Source: Hofstenia miamia | Taxonomy: Eukaryota; Xenacoelomorpha; Acoela | DNA: 37,632 nt | Reading direction: 5' to 3' | Assembly: GCA_004352715.1 (NCBI GenBank) | Contig: SCFE01000067.1 | Span: 126,526-164,157, forward strand | Part shown: one piece after another, positions 32,451 through 37,632 of the stretch | Position numbering within the stretch: position 1 is the stretch's first letter | Layout: each line of letters begins with the position of its first letter | Position numbers and translations under genes: made by a program | Notes under the pieces: model-generated | Told to the model about the DNA's origin: nothing | The model's database searches: none | Seen by the model: the letters and a program-made list of their open reading frames with translations, nothing else

Positions 32451-33009
32451 TCGATTCGAGCTAGAATTAATTCTTCATTAACCATACTTGGAAGAGAGTC
32501 AAAACAGAAAGTTGTCTTTTAAGAAATTTATGGAGAATGTTTTAGTTGTTTGCGAAGATTTTCATAAAAAGTTCTTATAGTCACTATATATAATCGATTG
32601 GACTTCTTGAGGAATCAGGTCATTTGAGGAGGTAAGAATCCTACCCACACATTCATGATTATACAGCGGAAAAATGTAATTTTAAGATTCTAGTTTATCA
32701 TTCAATCTCAAATATCGCTGTCAATTCCAAGCAATCGTATCATTGCATTACTTAAACCTAATGAAGGGCACACTGTAATGATCAAGTATTATTTGTCCCA
32801 AAGAATAATTAAAAATCCAAAGTCGAAAATCAATAGACCTTCCTGCGTCACGCACATCGATTTTGTGAAAAACGATCATTCATAATTTATTAGTAAAATA
32901 TATATTTTTGAAATTTAGTATTCAAATCGCTTCATTGACTCATTCTAATCTAACAATGGCCAATATTTTATTTACAAGATTATAGTTTTATTATAGATTA
33001 ATAGTTTCA

Positions 33010-33215
33010 AGACGGTCGAGTTGACACGCAGTGAATGTTGGTCAGGTCAAAATTTTCGGCTAAGCATTCGTAATCGGTTGAGATCGAATTAACGAATAAT
33101 TAAAGGTAATTGGTTGCAGGGTTGGAACCGGTCAACCACCACCGGTTAGGTCTGGGCCAGAAATGGTGCTAAATCGGTTTGTTGACTGGTTTCAACTAGT
33201 GGTTTTGCGTTGGAT
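33010..33215. mobile_element. hAT-like end with ACCGGTT words
   Basis: CAGGGTTGGAACCGGTC at 33117 has the form of a hAT 5' end. It is followed by ACCACCACCGGTTAGG, ATCGGTTTG and GACTGGTTTCAAC, and preceded by GGTCGAGTTGACAC and TTGGTCAGGTC. No inverted right end was found. Confidence 0.4.
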
Positions 33216-33379
33216 ATCCCCCATCATCTATTTTGGTACAATTGAGATTTATTATTCGTCAAAACCGAATTCATTGTAGTTTCATTGATGTAGTTTCAGT
33301 TAAGGAATCATCGAAGTTCGATAAAATTTGTAATATTAAATATTACGTAAGCAATAATTATTTGCGATATATATATGCA

Positions 33380-33781
33380 CAGTAGAATTCGCATATATCG
33401 ACAATTAACTTATGTCGAGATGTCTAGTGTCAGCATATATCATAACGATAAAATTCACGTATTTCAACCTAATATCCGACTCGTTTGAGAAGAAAATTCG
33501 CATATATTGTCATAAATAACTTTCAGAAACATATAAAAAGAACAAACTTCACCGCGCTAACAGCCTCTAAACAGTAATAACTTCGATTTTTTTGCCTGTA
33601 GGACTTTGTTCACTTTGTTGTGTTCTTATATTTATATTTGTAGTATTCTTGTTTTAGTAAAAATTCAGTGTGAATTCAAAATTAAAGTTGCCCGAAATTC
33701 CATGTTCTTATATATCTACGTTCGCCTATGTCATTGGTTGGGAGACTTTTAGAGATGTCTATATGTGTCAATTCTATATAT
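33380..33781. mobile_element. Pogo/Tigger-like MITE with reiterated AATTCGCATAT motif
   Basis: The left end CAGTAGAATTCGCATATATC (33380) resembles the pogo terminus, which begins CAGTATAATTCGC. The inverted right end TAGAATTGACACATATAGAC (ending about 33778) matches it at 17 of 21 positions. Internal degenerate copies occur at 33450 (AATTCACGTATTTC) and 33495 (AATTCGCATATATTG), like the repeated transposase sites of Tigger elements. No coding sequence. A flanking TA duplication is not clear. Confidence 0.5.
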
Positions 33782-34157
33782 GTTTGTAAATTGCTGAGAA
33801 ATGCAATATTTAATACAATTTACTGCGTAAAAATATACATTCTTAAATCTATATTTGATAAACACTAATAATGATATACATTTCGAACACATATTTCAAT
33901 TACATAATGTTAAATTTTTTAGCTTTTTTCTTCAAATATGCATATAACTCTGAAAGAACACCAATTTTTAGTTACCGTAACTGCGTTATATAACAACATC
34001 TCTGGTGGTAAATCAATGGGATCCTTAGGAGATTTGAGATCATCTCTCTTATAAAAACACGTAAACAAAATAGAAGAAACTGTTGACACCTTTCTCCCAA
34101 AAACAACTAAAAATACAATTTATTAGATGGCGCTTTGAAGAAGTATCAGAAAACAAC

Positions 34158-34216
34158 TTGACCGGGCGTCAGTTTGTGCTTTGTCCGTACAGTGCCGTGC
34201 TCGTGCCGTGCATTAC
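34158..34216. mobile_element. Lone GC-rich hAT-like end (GTGCCGTGCTCG)
   Basis: CCGGGCG, TTTGTCCGTAC and GTGCCGTGCTCGTGCCGTGC share words with the islands at 373-413, 11924-12000 and 12727-12810 (TTTGTCCGTGCTCG in the last, inverted). It is probably a fragment of the same family. Confidence 0.35.
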
Positions 34217-34296
34217 CTTTTGCTTTACTTAGCCGTGACATAACCCAAATCTATGGAATATGCAAACGTCTGAAACTCACAATTATATTTATAATA

Positions 34297-35915
34297 CAGT
34301 CCTGTAAAAAAGATTTCGGTCACACATGATTTGTCATAAATATTTCCAAGAAATTGACGCCAAGAATTTCATAGTTATTTTTTAATTAGACTTGGAGATG
34401 CAGAAAGAGGAATTAATCAATTTTGAGACGTAATTATCACTGTTTACTTTAAACTCAAGGAGAAATGCTACAATACTTTTGGTTAGCTAATCTTTTTTTG
34501 GAAAAATGTATTCGGCCACTTCAGACTAAATCAGAGAATCTGTAAAAAAATTCATTGGTTGAGCTTTTTTCAGTTTATTTATATTGAAAATGTCTAATAA
34601 CAGTCTTTCTTCGTCATATATGATGCCTGGTTATGTACCTCTTGACATCCAAACCTTTGGAAGGGATGAGTAAGCGTAATATAGCCCGACTTGTAGAGCG
34701 ACCTCAAAGTACTGTCGGGGATATCATCAGATGTTTCACTTCTGAAAACACCATTTCCCAAAGCCAAAGTCCGGAAGACCAAAGAAGACCTCTAAAACCT
34801 CCCAATCAGTTCGTATGTGCCTTTCAAAGCAAAATCCCAGGAAAACTTCAGAGGAATTTCAGTCCAGATGGTAACATTGTGACAGCAAAAACTGTGCGAA
34901 ACATCCTGAAAAAGTACTCAATTGGGATTTTCGTGGAACCCAGAAAGCCATTCTTACCCTCAAAGCAAAGATTAAGCCGGGTGAGTTGGGCCAATTGAAT
35001 GAAAAACTGTTCATCTGAACATTGGTCTAATGTTATATTTTCAGATGAGTCAAGATTTGAGCTCATACTAATCGAAAAGAATGTTGATAAAGAGACCAAC
35101 TGATGTGAAGTTCAGATTCTTGCCTCAACTTACTCGGGGACCATGAATTGTGGTAGGAAGTCTGTAATGGTATGGGTTACAATATGGAAGTGTGGTTTTC
35201 GCAAGACTGTTCACATCACTAGTACTCTTCTAAGGTTTTAATTTGCTCGGATTCTAGAAAACGACGTCTTGCCCTTACAAGTGATTAGTGTATCAGCAGG
35301 ATGGTGCTCCATGTCATACCTTTAAAGAAATGACAAATTTCCTCCAAAATAATAGGGTTGCTATCCTTGCTGACGGGCCTGGCCGTTCTCCAGACCTTAA
35401 CATTATAGAAAATATGTGGAAAGAGGTCAAATATCGAATTGGATAGCATACTCTCACACTGAATACGAGGTGTGGAGCGCAATAAAGAAAAAATTTTATG
35501 CATTTCCAACCAGCTTTATTGAAAGACTTTTGCTTCACCCCCTGATCGCCTTGAAGCTGTTATTCGCTCAAAGGGACACCTTACAAAATATTAGAAGAAC
35601 AATTTTGTTGCTAAGTGTTTGTATTGCATCAATTATTTAATTTATGTATCTTATTTTGAATTTACTTTTTTGGATTTGCTCATTTGTTGACATTTTTTCA
35701 GGTGGCCGAATAATTTTTTTCCAATACAAGTTTTCTAATTTTGATTAAAAATTAATAGCCAATTGTTATTTTAAATATTTTATGGTATTAGACATACAAA
35801 TTTTCATTTCTTAATTAAAGTAACACTTAGTTATAAATTTCGACACACTCTATCCAATGAATGTTCATTACTTATTCAAAATAGCAAGGTGGTCGAATAC
35901 ATATTTCCAGTACTG
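34297..35915 (+). mobile_element. Full-length Tc1-like element with IR/DR termini
   Basis: Left outer end CAGTCCTGTAAAAAAG...TTTCGGTCAC (34297-34323) is preceded by TA. The inverted right outer end CAGTACTGGAAATATG...TTCGACCACC ends at 35915. An inner direct copy lies about 200 bp further in on each side: left GGAAAAATGTATTCGGCCAC (34499-34518), right GGTGGCCGAATAATTTTTTT (35701-35720). This is the IR/DR design of Sleeping Beauty-like Tc1 elements, and the 1.6-kb length is normal for it. The transposase inside is broken. Confidence 0.9.
34589..35640 (+). pseudogene. Tc1 transposase, inactivated; all three catalytic residues still present
   Basis: An N-terminal helix-turn-helix (GMSKRNIARLVERPQSTVGD, about 34672-34730) is followed by TVRNILKKY. 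An in-frame TGA at 34996 follows SWAN. The same frame resumes with NVIFSDESRFEL, in which GAT 35044-35046 is the first catalytic Asp. After a frameshift near 35100 the body continues (KSVMVW), then YQQDGAPCH with the second Asp at 35300-35302, and SPDLNIIENMW with the Glu at 35408-35410. There are 35 residues between the last two, one more than the canonical DD34E. This suggests a one-codon insertion around ADGPGRSPD. The C-terminus (FPTSFIERL ...) is again frame-shifted. Not functional. Confidence 0.88.
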
Positions 35916-37632
35916 GATATTAAATGCTAGTTCATGCTAATAATACAAATGATTCTTAGAAATAGATTTGCATAGAAATTACATTGCGGGAATTTTTGGA
36001 ATGCAATATTCGTATTTTCGTTATTCCATATAATTCCCGCTTGACTTTTTGCAGAACTTCAAATCATTGCTTACAGATGTATTAGACAGTGGCGCCACCT
36101 CAATATTGCAGTTTATTGCTAACTAAACTCGTACTAATAAAGTAGAGAAAGATCCATGTTTTTATCTATATTTTTAGCATCTAAAACACATAATTGGAAT
36201 CCCCAAATGAATATGTTGCTATGATATATTTTAAAAGATTTAATTACATTGTCTAATAACTAGAAAAACTTGCAAGCAGTCGCGAGTTACCAGCACTCAA
36301 TGCCATAGTCTTGGGCAGAGATTGCAAATATTGCAAACCTTCTATTGCTTAGCTGAAAAAAGTTATTTGTTTTCTAAAATACAATTATTTGCATATTTTT
36401 CAATTATAAACTTTTGAGGAATTCTTTTAACATCTGTTGCTTTTTAAAAAAAATAATATTCATTGCTCACTAGCCGCTTCTGAATTTTGCTCCTCAAGAG
36501 CCTGGCTAGTCTTTCAATAAATAGCCGAGTTGGTACTATCGGCTTTAACCTGCTGAATCTTTGATTATAAGTAATAAGACAAATTTTAAAGTTTATTAAA
36601 GAAAACGAAATCTTCATTGAATAATAGTTAATGTTTTCAAATACTTCCACACAGGGAGATTTTTTTTAACACAAATGTTACTACAAATGGTACTACATGG
36701 CAGAAAATTCTAATATATATATATATCAATGTCCCAAATATTACTAATTTTCTTAACATGCTTGGAGTCATTGTTCGAGATGATTTATAGACAATTCTCT
36801 TGATTCAAGATCACAGTGAATTGTCTTCTTCTATTAATGATTTTATTGATCATTTTGCGTCTACATGTGGACATATATTAAAATTTTTCCTCTTCAAATT
36901 AGAATTTATATTAAAAACAATTATTTAAGCAACTTATTTGCAATACATATAATTAGAAAATAATTACTCAAACAACAGGCAAATATATATTTTACTAATT
37001 TTGGTTGGTATTTTTTGTCAACAATGATATACTTAGAAACGACAAACACTTTCTTAAAACCGACAATGCAAATTGCTTAAGATATGTAACTATGGAAACC
37101 CATCTTGAAAAAATAAATTTATTAGCCAATTAGAATAAGCATGTGAGATGGACTTCGTGAAGTAAATAGTAAATATATGTGATAATAAGATGCATTTAAT
37201 AACCTTAAGCAATGTGCCTACAAAGTGGATTTTGTGTCTTCGAAGGCTTTATTGAGGTAACAACAATATTTTGAATATCTACATACTTTTCCTAATTGAT
37301 TAAATTATGTGTGCGAGATAATAGTGTTACGGCAAGCATTTGTGAATTTTATTTAAGCCATTGTAATTGAATTTGTGATGGATCATTTTCACTATTATAT
37401 GTCTTTCAAGTAATAACTTATTTTTAGAAGAGCGTCAATGGGTTGGTATATGCTGTTATTTAATAATCAGTGGAATCATACATTCTGCTATTGTTACATA
37501 ACTGCTTCTAAAATAAACACATCCTTCTGCATAAATGTAAGTGGTTTTCCATTTCTCTTTGTATTTATAACTTGTATCGCATAGGGCATACTGTAGTTTA
37601 AGTATTTGCTAGGAAGGCTTTTTTAAACAGTT
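35916..37632. other. Gene-poor AT-rich right flank
   Basis: No gene recognised. 36286-36310 carries GTTACCAGCA then GCCATAGT, the motif pair of the left end of the 3856 MITE. (TA)n of about 12 bp at 36714-36725. Confidence 0.5.

Noticed and set aside
33109-33740. ATTGGTTG before CAGGGTTGG (33117) and again at 33733 as a hAT target duplication
   Set aside because: The sequence before the second octamer (GCCTATGTC) is not an inverted CAGGG-type end, and it lies inside the pogo-like MITE; the match is probably chance.
1-37632. tRNA, rRNA, CRISPR, prokaryotic operon or phage features
   Set aside because: None seen; composition, splice signals and transposon types are eukaryotic.

Overview
This is AT-rich animal (metazoan) genomic DNA, not prokaryotic. 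It has long gene-free stretches, many (TA)n tracts, four blocks of N plus a single-N join, spliced gene remnants, and debris of most major eukaryotic transposon classes (Tc1, mariner, hAT, a pogo-like MITE, a LINE and a Ty3/gypsy integrase). The species cannot be fixed from the sequence. An arthropod or another invertebrate with an AT-rich genome is the best guess.

Only two intact protein genes are convincing. They are intronless paralogues on the + strand, 21 kb apart (1369-3225, 618 aa; 24417-26303, 628 aa). Both have a signal peptide, many cysteines and N-glycosylation sequons, and a co-linear body I do not recognise. The last ~90 residues carry two acidic motifs that look like degenerate FG-GAP/VCBS calcium-binding half-repeats (ILRG-x-LDDDL-x-ED and LIDLD-x-D-x-x-SDFICIQ). 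This divergent, single-exon, secreted family is the most likely undescribed biology here.

Layout. 1-1368: AT-rich flank with one GC-rich patch. 1369-3225: first secreted gene. 3300-3520: (TA)n and a gap with duplicated edges. 3856-4418: hAT-like MITE. 4465-4780: gypsy integrase remnant (minus). 4950-6235: Tc1 (DD34E) element with doubled terminal repeats and a dead transposase. 6236-9514: mostly featureless. 9523-10937: hAT element with a perfect 8-bp target duplication. 11754-13262: further GC-rich hAT-like ends. 13545-14121: internally deleted mariner of DD41D spacing. 14550-15749: LINE reverse-transcriptase remnant (minus), split by a 274-bp hAT MITE and running into a 1000-N gap. 16750-18265: nothing clear. 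18266-19060: a 397-bp exact duplication across one N, probably an assembly artefact. 19112-19530: MITE. 19579-20573: three-exon BEN-like gene remnant (minus) with an in-frame stop. 20600-21070: short self-complementary and tandem repeats. 21700-22200: degenerate dispersed repeat. 23927-24107: fold-back element. 24417-26303: second secreted gene. 27255-27619: hAT MITE. 33380-33781: pogo-like MITE. 34297-35915: full-length but dead Tc1 element of the inverted/direct-repeat type.

A recurring theme is short GC-rich islands made of one reiterated, often palindromic 5-8-bp word (CCGGAT, GGGTCGG, GGTCCGG, ACCGGTT, CGGGC). Where both ends can be matched, they are the subterminal regions of hAT elements, each family with its own word.
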